Below are positions 1 to 6,910 of a DNA stretch of 17,010 nt, piece after piece. Source of the DNA: Deltaproteobacteria bacterium (GTDB lineage: Bacteria; Myxococcota_A; UBA9160; UBA4427); assembly GCA_011051925.1 (NCBI GenBank), contig DRKE01000450.1:1-17010 (forward strand). The letters are read 5' to 3'. How positions within the stretch are numbered: the first letter of the stretch is position 1; each line of letters begins with the position of its first letter. The position numbers and the translations under genes were made by a program. Below the pieces are notes generated by a model, which was given only the letters and a program-made list of their open reading frames with translations, searched no databases and was not told where the DNA came from.

Positions 1-748
1 CAATCTGGCCACGCATCGGGATGGCCGCCCGGTGATCCGCCAGTTCGAGAACGCTCGGCCGGATCCCCTTGCCCTCCGCTCCCAGGACGACGACGAGATT
101 GCCGCTCAGGATCCGGTCGGCCAGCCCGAAGAGCGATCCTCCGGTCGAGGGCGCGGCGGCCACCACCCAGAAGCCGCCCTGCTTGAGATCGCGAATCGCC
201 CGCCCCAGATTGGGCACCCGAGCGACCGGAAGCCACTCGATCGCGCCCGCCGAGGCGCGACTGACGGCCGGTGAAAGGGGCGGTGCCCGACGTTGCGACA
301 GGATCAGCCCCCGAACCCCAGCGCCCTCGGCCACCCGCGCCAGGGCCCCGACGTTCTGGGGATCTTCGACCCCGTCCAGCAGGACCAGCCGGGTCCCGGT
401 CCCGGCGTCGTCCGCTTCACCGCTCTGATCCAGCAGCTGCCGGAGGCTCAGTTCGGGCAGCGGGCCGACGCGGAGCGCCACGCCCTGGCCTTGATCGGCT
501 CCGTCGATGCGGAGATCGAATTCCCGGGCTTCGATCCGTTCGATGGGAATCCCTGCGGCGCGTGCCAGATCGATCAGCTCCCGATCGCCCGCCCGCCCCC
601 CCTGGGTCCCGAGAACCAGTCGCTCGAGGGGACGCCGCCTGGCACGGAGCGCTTCGCGAACGGAATGGAACCCGGTCAGCCAGCTTCCCGGCCGGGCTGC
701 GGTTTTCTGCCCGCTGCGGCGTCGGGTCGGGTTCGAGGACCTGGACAT
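1..748 (-). CDS. rlmB: TrmH/SpoU-family RNA 2'-O-ribose methyltransferase, RlmB-like (3' end outside window)
   Basis: SPOUT methyltransferase that would transfer a methyl group from S-adenosylmethionine to a ribose 2'-OH, most likely in 23S rRNA. Seen: 249 complete codons from ATG at 748. An N-terminal substrate-binding domain (about residues 20-100) opens with GFHSVREAL, the typical RlmB start. A linker leads to the catalytic knot domain with LDGVEDPQNVGALARVAEGA (SpoU motif 1) and VVVLGAEGKGIRP followed by AIPMRGQ (motifs 2-3). The final motif 3 segment lies beyond base 1. The first 20 residues are Arg/Ser-rich, so the true start could be slightly internal. The gene diverges from the PilZ gene at 1064. 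Family assignment is firm; RlmB rather than another TrmH paralogue is inferred from the N-terminal domain. Confidence 0.9.
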   Translation of the reverse strand, partial: MSRSSNPTRRRSGQKTAARPGSWLTGFHSVREALRARRRPLERLVLGTQGGRAGDRELIDLARAAGIPIERIEAREFDLRIDGADQGQGVALRVGPLPELSLRQLLDQSGEADDAGTGTRLVLLDGVEDPQNVGALARVAEGAGVRGLILSQRRAPPLSPAVSRASAGAIEWLPVARVPNLGRAIRDLKQGGFWVVAAAPSTGGSLFGLADRILSGNLVVVLGAEGKGIRPSVLELADHRAAIPMRGQI

Positions 749-1063
749 GTCGGATATCGGGTCCGGATTCGCGGTCCGGACCACACCACCTCCGTGCGTG
801 GAAGCCGGCCCGAGCATAGCCCGAAACGGATGGCGCCGAAGCGCAGGGGATCGTGGCCGGGTCGGGTCGCCCTCCCGAAGCGGACGGGATCGATCCGGCC
901 CTCGCTGCCCTCGAACGTGTCTCCGACGCTCCCGCGCCTCGAAGACAACCCCCTCCGCCAGGCCGGTTTACGCGCCGAGTCGCATCTCGATTGCACTCAA
1001 GAGAAGGCGGGGCGATCGCCGATAGAAGAGAGGACCCCCTGCCGGAAGCGGGAGTTTCCCCGA
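749..1063. other. Divergent intergenic region between rlmB-like and PilZ genes
   Basis: About 315 bases separating two divergent genes. I see no RNA gene or convincing ORF. A TTGCAC at 991-996 resembles a -35 box but no good -10 sits at the right distance. A ten-base palindrome, GGCGATCGCC (1011-1020), lies 44 bases before the PilZ start; GATC-centred palindromes are common in this DNA, so this may be chance. The promoters of both flanking genes must lie here or further upstream, but I cannot place them. Confidence 0.5.
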
Positions 1064-1519
1064 ATGAGACAGAGGCACCCCGACGATCGGGTCCAGACGC
1101 AGGGCAAGCCCCGGCGTAGCGGCGAGCGTGTCCCGCTCCACGCCCGGCTGCAGCTGACGACGACGGATGGCAGACCGGTGGCTCCCCTGGCTCGATGTAC
1201 CGAGATCGGCCTGGGCGGCCTGCGGGTTTCAGCAGCGGAGGGCCCGGCCCCGGGAACCCGGGTCCGGATCGAATTGCGTCTGCCTTCCGGTCGGATCTTC
1301 CGGAGCGACGGCGAGATCGCCTGGACGAAGACGACCCTTCATCCGTCTCTTCTCGGCACCCCGACCGGGCACGACGACGATGCGTGTTTCGGGATCCGAT
1401 TCACCGGGCGCTCGACCCAGGACCTGCTGCCGATCGCGCGCCTGCTGGTTGCACGAGAGGCCGAACGTCGAAGGGCACGTCGCATCCGCCGCATCCATGG
1501 TCTGGGAATCCATCCTTGA
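1064..1519 (+). CDS. PilZ-domain protein (putative c-di-GMP effector)
   Basis: Single-domain protein of 151 residues. PilZ domains bind cyclic di-GMP and control motility, polysaccharide or adhesion targets. Seen: an RxxxR motif in RRSGERVPL (about residues 18-25), then TEIGLGGLRV where the family normally has [D/N]xSxxG, then beta-strand segments RVRIELRLPSG and GEIAWTK, and FGIRFTG near the end. The C-terminus is an Arg-rich helix. The start at ATG 1064 is chosen because GGGAG lies nine bases upstream (1050-1054) and the PilZ domain begins shortly after it; the open frame extends upstream to 293 but that part looks non-coding. The second motif is degenerate (E for D/N, G for S), so ligand binding is uncertain. 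The gene is followed after 15 bases by a small gene on the same strand. Confidence 0.8.
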   Translation: MRQRHPDDRVQTQGKPRRSGERVPLHARLQLTTTDGRPVAPLARCTEIGLGGLRVSAAEGPAPGTRVRIELRLPSGRIFRSDGEIAWTKTTLHPSLLGTPTGHDDDACFGIRFTGRSTQDLLPIARLLVAREAERRRARRIRRIHGLGIHP

Positions 1520-1534
1520 ATCGTGTGAGCCACG

Positions 1535-1870
1535 ATGGGTATGATTGACCTTCCCATGAGACCTCCCGGCACCTTCAAACTCCTCGGAAACGCGCGTCGA
1601 CGATCCTTCGATGCCATGGACCCGCTGGCGCTCTGCGATGATCGCTGCGACCGGATCGTCGATTCCCTTCGGACCCAGATCCTCGAAGGGGAGGCAGACC
1701 AGTCGCTTCGCATCCGCCAGGTCTTCGACGCTCCCAAAGCGATCTATCGGATCGAGATCGAGTGTCCCGACCGGTCCTACCAGCGCACGACCCTGCTCGA
1801 TCGCGACGCCCTCGAAGACCTGCTCGCCACCGACGAGATCCGCGACCGGGTCCTGGATCAGCTGGACTGA
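1535..1870 (+). CDS. Small acidic protein of unknown function
   Basis: A 111-residue ORF that I do not recognise. It is rich in Asp, Glu, Arg and Leu, with no membrane segment or signal peptide. The C-terminal part (YRIEIECPDRSYQRTTLLD, then DALEDLLATDEIRDRVLDQL) looks like beta-strands followed by an amphipathic helix, so it should be a small soluble alpha/beta protein. Alternative starts at 1541 and 1556 are possible, since no clear ribosome-binding site precedes 1535. It starts 15 bases after the PilZ stop and is probably co-transcribed with it. The opposite strand is also open here, but its translation has no domain signature and looks like a shadow. Confidence 0.55.
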   Translation: MGMIDLPMRPPGTFKLLGNARRRSFDAMDPLALCDDRCDRIVDSLRTQILEGEADQSLRIRQVFDAPKAIYRIEIECPDRSYQRTTLLDRDALEDLLATDEIRDRVLDQLD

Positions 1871-2013
1871 GGGCGGCCTTCCCCGACCCGACCGCCCACG
1901 CGAGATCTCCCGGATCGCGCTCGAACAGGGTGCCGGGGACCCGCAAACCTCCCGTGACCCGCATCCGGGGGTCATCCCGATCGGGATCCCGACCGAAAAG
2001 GGACCCTGGTGGA

Positions 2014-2031
2014 TCGGGATGGGGATCCCGA
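2014..2031 (-). terminator. Hairpin just downstream of tRNA-Leu; possible terminator
   Basis: Inverted repeat with seven-base arms TCGGGAT/ATCCCGA and a four-base loop, ending seven bases past the encoded CCA of tRNA-Leu. A short T-run follows only about 17 bases later on the minus strand, so it is not a classical intrinsic terminator. Overlapping GATC-centred palindromes at 1975-1992 extend the structured region. Confidence 0.35.
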
Positions 2032-2037
2032 GGAAGG

Positions 2038-2123
2038 TGGTGCCCGGGGCAGGACTCGAACCTGCATGACCTGGGGCCAGGCGATTTTAAGTCGCCCGCG
2101 TCTACCGATTTCGCCACCCGGGC
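2038..2123 (-). tRNA. tRNA-Leu (anticodon UAA), CCA encoded
   Basis: Reads on the minus strand from 2123. The acceptor stem is GCCCGGG/CCCGGGC, the D-loop contains AAATCGGTAGACGC as in bacterial tRNA-Leu, and the anticodon stem GGCGA/TCGCC encloses loop CTTAAAA with anticodon TAA. A long class II variable arm (TGGCC/GGTCA) and T-arm GCAGG-TTCGAGT-CCTGC follow. The discriminator is A and the terminal CCA is encoded at 2038-2040. It reads UUA and, by wobble, UUG codons, which are rare in this GC-rich DNA. It lies antisense to the region upstream of the glycosyltransferase gene. Confidence 0.97.
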
Positions 2124-2134
2124 TCGGACCCGAG

Positions 2135-2142
2135 TCTATACT
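2135..2142. promoter_or_regulatory. AT-rich -10-like island between tRNA-Leu and glycosyltransferase
   Basis: TCTATACT stands out in GC-rich surroundings. On the minus strand it reads TATAGA about 12 bases before the mature tRNA-Leu 5' end, a normal distance for a tRNA promoter -10 box. On the plus strand TATACT (2137-2142) could serve the glycosyltransferase starting at 2198. Neither has a recognisable -35 hexamer at 16-18 bases, so this is a candidate only. Confidence 0.35.
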
Positions 2143-2197
2143 TTCGTCCCGTCAGGCGCCCCGCCTGAGAGAGCGCGTGACAGGAGTCCGCAGGCCG

Positions 2198-2983
2198 ATG
2201 TTCCACGATCAGCGCATCGTCGTCGTCATGCCGGCCTACAACGCCGCCCGTACCCTCGAGCGAACCGTGCGTGAGATCCCGATGGACATCGTCGACGAGG
2301 TCGTCGTGACGGACGATGCCAGCTCGGACGAGACCGTGGCCGAGGCGAAACGCCTGGGACTGCGAACCCTCGTCCACGAGCGGAATCGCGGCTACGGAGG
2401 AAACCAGAAGACCTGCTACCAGGAGGCCCTGCGCCTGGGCGCGGACGTCGTCGTGATGCTGCACCCCGACTACCAGTACACGCCGAGGCTGATCCCCTCG
2501 ATGGTCGGCCTGCTCACCGACGGCCCCTTCGATGCCGTCCTCGGCTCACGGATTCTCGGCGGAGGTGCTCTGGCCGGGGGCATGCCACGCTACAAGTACG
2601 CGGCCAACCGCTTCCTCACCGCCGTGCAGAATGCCCTCTGCGGCGCGAAGCTCTCCGAATACCATACGGGATATCGCGCCTTCACCCGCGAGGTCCTGGA
2701 AGCCCTGCCCCTGCTCGAGAATTCCGACGACTTCGTCTTCGACAACCAGATGCTGGCGCAGATCCTCCACCAGGGCTTCCGGATCGGCGAGATCAGCTGC
2801 CCTGCGGCCTATTTCGAAGAAGCGTCGTCGATCAATTTCAGCCGATCCTTCAAGTACGGGCTCGGCGTCCTGGGCGTCTCCGTCCAGCTCTTCCTGCAGC
2901 GCCTCGGCATCGCGCGGTTCCCGATCTTCGACCCCGACGGCAGGAGGCTGGCCCCCTCGACCGATCCGCCCCTTTCGTCCTGA
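2198..2983 (+). CDS. Family 2 glycosyltransferase, DPM1/polyprenyl-phosphate sugar synthase-like
   Basis: Cytoplasmic GT-A enzyme of 261 residues that would move a sugar from a nucleotide donor to a lipid or polymer acceptor. Seen: IVVVMPAYNAARTLERTV at the N-terminus (nucleotide-binding Rossmann start), EVVVTDDASSDET (first conserved Asp pair), HERNRGYGGNQKTCYQEAL, VVVMLHPDYQYTP in place of a strict DxD, then LGSRIL and HTGYRAFTREVL typical of DPM/DPG-synthase-like GT2 proteins. There is no transmembrane helix, unlike GtrB-type members. ATG 2198 is chosen because the GT2 motif begins six residues later and AGGAG lies at 2182-2186; GTG at 2177 is an alternative. The long upstream open frame overlaps tRNA-Leu and is not coding. 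The gene is flanked by two tRNA genes on the other strand, so it is probably a single-gene unit. The sugar and acceptor cannot be told. Confidence 0.88.
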   Translation: MFHDQRIVVVMPAYNAARTLERTVREIPMDIVDEVVVTDDASSDETVAEAKRLGLRTLVHERNRGYGGNQKTCYQEALRLGADVVVMLHPDYQYTPRLIPSMVGLLTDGPFDAVLGSRILGGGALAGGMPRYKYAANRFLTAVQNALCGAKLSEYHTGYRAFTREVLEALPLLENSDDFVFDNQMLAQILHQGFRIGEISCPAAYFEEASSINFSRSFKYGLGVLGVSVQLFLQRLGIARFPIFDPDGRRLAPSTDPPLSS

Positions 2984-2993
2984 CGCCCCGAAC

Positions 2994-3009
2994 CGATCCG
3001 CCTGGATCG
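2994..3009. terminator. Short hairpin between the glycosyltransferase and tRNA-Cys 3' ends
   Basis: Six-base inverted repeat CGATCC-GCCT-GGATCG, eleven bases after the glycosyltransferase stop and between two convergent transcripts. There is no U-tract, so termination activity is a guess from position. Confidence 0.2.
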
Positions 3010-3057
3010 TCGGGTGTGGACACGGGGAAGATCGGGGGGAGGGCCCGGGGACCCGGA

Positions 3058-3132
3058 TGGAGGCGGCGCCCGGACTCGAACCGGGGATCAGGGCTTTGCA
3101 GGCCCGTGCCTTAGCCACTTGGCTACGCCGCC
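3058..3132 (-). tRNA. tRNA-Cys (anticodon GCA), CCA encoded
   Basis: Reads on the minus strand from 3132. The acceptor stem is GGCGGCG/CGCCGCC, the anticodon stem CGGGC/GCCCT (last pair C-T mismatched or open) encloses loop CTGCAAA with anticodon GCA, and the T-arm is CCCGG-TTCGAGT-CCGGG. The discriminator is U and the encoded CCA is at 3058-3060. Short variable loop, 75 nucleotides in all, as expected for bacterial tRNA-Cys. It lies downstream of the DUF1285-like gene on the same strand, with 161 bases between them. Confidence 0.97.
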
Positions 3133-3237
3133 CCGGAAGGCCACCCCGAGAGGGTCTCCCCGGAAGACAGGATCGGAGCGGGTCTGGGTCCGTTCCGATC
3201 GGCCCGCCGGATCGGATTCCGGAGGCCGGGTCCACAG

Positions 3238-3266
3238 GATGTACCAACCCGATCCGGACGAGTCAA
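3238..3266 (-). promoter_or_regulatory. Candidate promoter for tRNA-Cys
   Basis: On the minus strand, TTGACT (rc of 3261-3266, five of six matches to -35) is followed after exactly 17 bases by TACATC (rc of 3238-3243), a weak -10. It would start transcription about 100 bases before the mature tRNA, which is rather far. The tRNA may instead be read through from the upstream gene. Confidence 0.3.
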
Positions 3267-3293
3267 ACCGGACACGGCGCGACTGGCGCGCCG

Positions 3294-3767
3294 TCACTCG
3301 AGACCGGGACAGGGGATCGCCCGGCCGCCGATGATCACATGCAGCCCGTCCTCCCGGTCTTCGATCGCCTGCAGGAACTCCGCCTGGGTCGAGTGGCTGA
3401 AGCGCGCGAGCAGACCGCCTGCCAGCGTATCGCAGCGGATCCGACAGAGGATGGCGCCATCGATCGGGGAGAGCGAGAGCGTCGACGCATCCAGGATCTC
3501 ATGGCGCCCATCGGACAGGCCGATCCCGCCCGTCTCGAGGTCGATCGAGCGGACGAAGAAGCCCGCCTCCTCGACCTCGATCTCACCGCGGAAATGCCGG
3601 AGACGAACGATGAATTTCCGCTCCGCGGACAGATACTCGACCGAACGTTCGAAATGCTCGCGCAAGCGTCGATTCGCGATCGGGAACCCCTCGTGGGAGA
3701 ACCGGCCATCATGGTGCAGGACGAGACCGAAGGGCCGGAGCGGCGGTGGCCCGGTGTCCCCGCTCAT
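3294..3767 (-). CDS. DUF1285-like protein, translationally coupled to nuoD-like gene
   Basis: Soluble protein of 157 residues with no membrane segment or signal. The segment LHHDGRFSHEGFPIANRRL followed by HFERSVEYL, FIVRLRHFRGEIEVEEAGFF and later DASTLSLSPIDGAILCRIR resembles the DUF1285 family pattern (dG.w...G.pi..., then VeDaPF-like). I assign the family from memory of that pattern only. Its ATG (3767-3765) overlaps the TGA of the nuoD-like gene as ATGA, which implies translational coupling and a shared transcript. Function unknown; the tight coupling suggests work alongside the Nuo-like proteins, for instance in assembly. It is the last protein gene of the minus-strand run. Confidence 0.7.
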   Translation of the reverse strand: MSGDTGPPPLRPFGLVLHHDGRFSHEGFPIANRRLREHFERSVEYLSAERKFIVRLRHFRGEIEVEEAGFFVRSIDLETGGIGLSDGRHEILDASTLSLSPIDGAILCRIRCDTLAGGLLARFSHSTQAEFLQAIEDREDGLHVIIGGRAIPCPGLE

Positions 3768-4990
3768 CGATCACACTCACCCGAAACGAGATGCAGCAAC
3801 GCGACGGTGGGCAGGAGATCGTCGAATCGCTGCCCCCGCAGCATCCCGGCCAGGGCCCCGGCATGGAAGAAGCTCGGCGCACGACACCGGATCCGTCTCG
3901 GCAGCCTTCCCCCATCGGAGACCACGAAGAAGCCGAGTTCGCCCGTCGAGGCCTCGATCGGGAACCGGGCCTCACCAGCGGGAATCGACGGGCCATCGAG
4001 GTCGAAAGCGGCCCGGATCTCGGGATCGGTCCGCGCGGAAGGAGTGCTTCCGCCCAGATCCGCACACAGTGCGCCCGGCCCCAGGCTCGAGATCACGCCC
4101 TCGGCATGGTCGATGATCCGGAGGCTCTCACGAATCTCATGGACGACGACGAGCAGACGGTCGAGATTGTCGCCCTCGGTCCCGATCGGTACCTCGAAAT
4201 CAACGGAAGCGTAGGCGAGATAGGGCACATCCCGACGGAGATCCGTCGCACTTCCGGCCGCCCGAAGGGCCGGACCCGTGACGCCCCGGGCGAGGCATTC
4301 ATCCACGGAAAGGCGGGCGACCCCGCGCAAGCGCGATTCGCAGGTCGGGTTCCCGACGACCGCCGATTCGAAACGGGCCAGGATCCGCTCGAGGTGGTCG
4401 CGGGTTTCGGACCATCGATCGGCGAGACGCGCCCCCGGCATGGAAGCCACGCCCCCCAGTCGGATCCAGGCTCCGAAGGGCGGACACCCGGTCATCGTCT
4501 GGAGGAGCCCCGCTGCGGCGACGGCCCCCGCCTCCGCGATCGATTGCCCGACGGCGATCTCGATCGCGCTTGCCAGGGCCGAGAGGCGGACGAAATGGTC
4601 GGCGACCCGTGACGCTTCGCAGGCCATCATCCGAAGCCAGACCGCCCGGTCCGGCAGCTCGACCCCGGCAAGGGTCTCGACGGCCAGACAGTAGGCGACC
4701 TCGGCCTGGACGCCCCCGACATGGCCGAGCCGGGCGACCCTCGTCAGGGCACGATGCCAGGGCTCGGATTCGACCTCCTTCTCGAAGCCCCGATGTCCCA
4801 GACCGATCTCGACCTCGACGTCCGTCATCCGGTCGCCGTCGAGCGCGACCAGGAAGCCCGTCGTCCCACCGACGCGTTGCATCACGTGTCGAACGCCCGG
4901 ATGCGCGGCTCCGACTTCGACGACGGTCTCGGAGAAACCGAATGCCCCGGCCAGGGTCGGTCCCGTGGCATCCCGCCCGGCGGCCGTCAT
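3764..4990 (-). CDS. nuoD: NuoD-like 49-kDa subunit (complex I / group 4 hydrogenase large-subunit superfamily)
   Basis: A 408-residue homologue of the complex I quinone-site subunit. Seen: VEVGAAHPGVRH (28-35 region, aligning with the GPQHPxTHG loop), VEIGLGHRGFEK (60-71), AYCLAVETLAGVELPDRA, GCPPFGAWIRLGGVA, VTGPALRAAGSATDLRRDVPY, then SIPAGEARFPIEASTGELGF, SDGGRLPRRIRCRAPSF and the C-terminal GECDR. It has no CxxC pairs at either end, so it carries no NiFe site. Odd points: about seven extra residues after the HP loop, and RLGHVGG (residues 87-93) where complex I has the RxDY segment bearing the quinone-binding Tyr. ATG 4990 is chosen: it forms an ATGA overlap with nuoC and has a strong GGAAGGAGG upstream. 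It is coupled downstream to the DUF1285-like gene. Homology is certain; ubiquinone reduction is not. Confidence 0.9.
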   Translation of the reverse strand: MTAAGRDATGPTLAGAFGFSETVVEVGAAHPGVRHVMQRVGGTTGFLVALDGDRMTDVEVEIGLGHRGFEKEVESEPWHRALTRVARLGHVGGVQAEVAYCLAVETLAGVELPDRAVWLRMMACEASRVADHFVRLSALASAIEIAVGQSIAEAGAVAAAGLLQTMTGCPPFGAWIRLGGVASMPGARLADRWSETRDHLERILARFESAVVGNPTCESRLRGVARLSVDECLARGVTGPALRAAGSATDLRRDVPYLAYASVDFEVPIGTEGDNLDRLLVVVHEIRESLRIIDHAEGVISSLGPGALCADLGGSTPSARTDPEIRAAFDLDGPSIPAGEARFPIEASTGELGFFVVSDGGRLPRRIRCRAPSFFHAGALAGMLRGQRFDDLLPTVALLHLVSGECDR

Positions 4991-5472
4991 CGACCCCCTC
5001 CTTCCGGCGATCGCGTCCCCGGCTGGCGCGGGAAATCCCTGCGCAGCGGCGCTCCCTCGAAATCGGGGGCGAGCAGGATCCGCCGGAGGTCCGGATGGCC
5101 GCGGAACACGATCCCGAAGAGATCGAAGACCTCGCGCTCGAGCCAGTCCGCGCAGGCCCAGAGCCCCACGACGGAATCGATTTCCGGATCCACGCCGTCG
5201 AGACCGACATGGACCCGCAGTCCGGCCTTCGTGGTCGGCGACTGCAGCACATAGACGATCTCGAAGCGCCCGGCCTGCCCCCCGCGATCGATGGCCGTGA
5301 GATCGACGAGACGACGCATCGATGTCGCCTCGTGGTCGCGAAGCCGGCCGAGCAACCCGAGGACGTCCTGCGGCTTGCCGACCAGGCGGGGTTCGCCGCC
5401 CGCGTCCCTCGCCATCTCGACCGGAAGGTCGTGCAGGATGACGCGCAGGTTCGCGGGATCGAGCCGGGGCAT
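4987..5472 (-). CDS. nuoC: NuoC-like 30-kDa subunit
   Basis: A 161-residue homologue of the complex I 30-kDa subunit, which packs against NuoD in the peripheral arm and has no cofactor. Seen: RRLVDLTAIDR (54-63), FEIVYVLQSP (70-79), SVVGLWACADWLEREVFDLF (100-119), IVFRGHPDLRRILLAPDFEG (121-140) and PLRRDFP, all in the family order. The N-terminal 45 residues are variable as usual. The gene begins six bases after the NuoI-like stop and ends in an ATGA overlap with nuoD. Here C and D are separate proteins, not the fused NuoCD of enterobacteria. Of the four Nuo homologues in the window this one looks the most canonical. Confidence 0.92.
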   Translation of the reverse strand: MPRLDPANLRVILHDLPVEMARDAGGEPRLVGKPQDVLGLLGRLRDHEATSMRRLVDLTAIDRGGQAGRFEIVYVLQSPTTKAGLRVHVGLDGVDPEIDSVVGLWACADWLEREVFDLFGIVFRGHPDLRRILLAPDFEGAPLRRDFPRQPGTRSPEGGGR

Positions 5473-5478
5473 GCGGAT

Positions 5479-5991
5479 TCAGTCTCCCCCGTTCAGCAGA
5501 TCGAATCGGATCCCCTCGCGCCCGGAGGCGAGGGGACCGGCCGGAGGCCCGGGAACGACCGGGGGCGCATCGACCATTTCGATCGCCCGCTCGGGACAGA
5601 CCTCGTCGCAGAGGGAACACCCGATGCAGGATCCCGCCTGGAGAACGAAGGCCCGGAGCCTGGAAGGGTCATGCACCGGGACTCCGGCGCTTCCGGTTCC
5701 GGCATCGACCTCGATCTCGAGACAACGGCCCGGACACACCCGCACGCAGAGGCCACAGCCCGTGCATCGATGAGGCCCGTTCGCCTTCCTTGCGAGGCGC
5801 GGGCGTCGCGGCCGCTCGACCCAGGGTGTTTCCCCGAGCGCCCGCCCCTTCTCGCCCGGCGACCCTCGAAGGCGGTCGATTCCGCTGCCGAAAAGCGCGA
5901 GGCGAAGAACCCGGAGCCAGGCCGGCAACGCCCTCGGCGCCGCGAAGGTTCTTCGACGGGCGCGCTTCACGACGGTGGCCTGGGCCGACAT
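5479..5991 (-). CDS. NuoI-like ferredoxin with two [4Fe-4S] clusters
   Basis: Electron-transfer protein of 170 residues. Two CxxCxxCxxxCP motifs are present: CTGCGLCVRVCP (C76, C79, C82, C86) and CIGCSLCDEVCP (C122, C125, C128, C132), the pattern for two [4Fe-4S] clusters as in NuoI (TYKY subunit). The N-terminal 70 residues are basic with a short hydrophobic stretch (LPAWLRVLRLALFG), which may lie on the membrane or on the NuoD/NuoB surface. The spacer between the clusters is longer than in typical NuoI. The frame stays open to ATG 6084, adding 31 Arg-rich residues; I prefer ATG 5991 but neither start has a good ribosome-binding site. Six bases separate it from nuoC. NuoI-like by context; a HycF/MbhN-type hydrogenase ferredoxin is the alternative. 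Confidence 0.82.
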   Translation of the reverse strand: MSAQATVVKRARRRTFAAPRALPAWLRVLRLALFGSGIDRLRGSPGEKGRALGETPWVERPRRPRLARKANGPHRCTGCGLCVRVCPGRCLEIEVDAGTGSAGVPVHDPSRLRAFVLQAGSCIGCSLCDEVCPERAIEMVDAPPVVPGPPAGPLASGREGIRFDLLNGGD

Positions 5992-6114
5992 GCGAGCAGA
6001 ATAGAGAAGCGACCGGGGCGAGGCGACCACCCGGCATTCCCGAACCCGCTGGCGACGTCCCGATCCGGCAGGGTCCGGTTCCATCGGAACGGGCCGCCGG
6101 AGCGCGGCCCGCGC

Positions 6115-6849
6115 TCATGCCTCCGCTTCGGCCGAGAGTCCGATCGCGAGACGCTGTGCAACGACCTCCCGAGCCCGGACATCGAGGGCCCGCTTCCAGG
6201 TGGGATTCCGATGGGGTCCGCCCTCCTCCCGAGCGAGTTCGAGGGCCACCGACGTCATCTCCACGTCCCGGAGGCCACAGGGCACGATCGCCTCGAAACC
6301 CGCCAGATCGATCGTCACGTTGAGGGCGAAGCCATGGAAGGTGACCCAACGCCGAAGACCGATCCCGATCGACGCGATCTTGCGTTCGGGACCCGTCCGA
6401 AGCGCACTGCGGGCACGGTCGACGAAGACCCCGGTCCAGCCCGGGATCCGACGCGCCGGCACGCCCAGCTCATCGAGGGCCTGGATCAGGCTCCGCTCGA
6501 TCCGGCGGAGATGGGCGTGGACATCGCGCCGGTCGAGCGCGTCGAGATCCAGGATCGGATAGCCCACGAGCTGGCCCGGCGCGTGATAGGTGACGTCACC
6601 GCCACGACCGACCTCGAAGAGCTCGACGCCGAGTTCCCGGAGGCGTGCTTCGTCGGCGAGCAGATTCGCCCGGTCCGTACTCCGGCCGAGGGTGATGACC
6701 GGCGGATGCTCGAGCAGCAGCAGACGATCCGGCGATCGGCCCGCCATCCGGTCCGCGACGGCCTCGTGTTGCAGCGCGAGGGCCTTCGCGTAGGCGATCT
6801 CCCCGAGCCATTCCACCGACAGTGCACCGCCCGCCCGCTCGGGATTCAT
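6115..6849 (-). CDS. lipB: Octanoyl-[acyl-carrier-protein]:protein N-octanoyltransferase LipB
   Basis: Cytoplasmic enzyme that moves octanoate from acyl carrier protein to the lysine of lipoyl domains (EC 2.3.1.181), the first step of endogenous lipoate assembly; LipA then inserts sulphur. Seen: 244 residues, with LLLLEHPPVITLGRSTD (43-59), GRGGDVTYHAPGQLVGYPIL (81-100), the catalytic Lys in ERKIASIGIGLRRWVTFHGF (K157) and the catalytic Cys in FEAIVPCGL (C191), so the Cys/Lys dyad is intact. The gene lies 61 bases downstream of a lipoyl-bearing E2 gene on the same strand, a sensible pairing because E2 is its substrate. Its stop is 30-120 bases upstream of the NuoI-like start, depending on which start is used. 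No lipA is visible in the window. Confidence 0.95.
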   Translation of the reverse strand: MNPERAGGALSVEWLGEIAYAKALALQHEAVADRMAGRSPDRLLLLEHPPVITLGRSTDRANLLADEARLRELGVELFEVGRGGDVTYHAPGQLVGYPILDLDALDRRDVHAHLRRIERSLIQALDELGVPARRIPGWTGVFVDRARSALRTGPERKIASIGIGLRRWVTFHGFALNVTIDLAGFEAIVPCGLRDVEMTSVALELAREEGGPHRNPTWKRALDVRAREVVAQRLAIGLSAEAEA

Positions 6850-6910
6850 GGAATCGCTTCTCGAATCGCGTTGCCGGAGCCCGTCTGCGCCCGATCACAC
6901 CGGCCCGCCT

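Noticed and set aside
991..1026. TTGCAC with downstream GATAGA as a promoter for the PilZ gene
   Set aside because: The gap of 24 bases is too long for a sigma70 promoter, and no sigma54 GG/GC pair fits.
2038..3132. Integration hotspot or genomic island bounded by the two tRNA genes
   Set aside because: No integrase, direct repeat of a tRNA 3' end or mobile gene is visible; only an ordinary glycosyltransferase lies between them.
3764..4990. NiFe-hydrogenase large subunit (group 4)
   Set aside because: Both Cys-x-x-Cys pairs that bind Ni-Fe are missing; the only nearby Cys is in GECDR, the NuoD-type ending.
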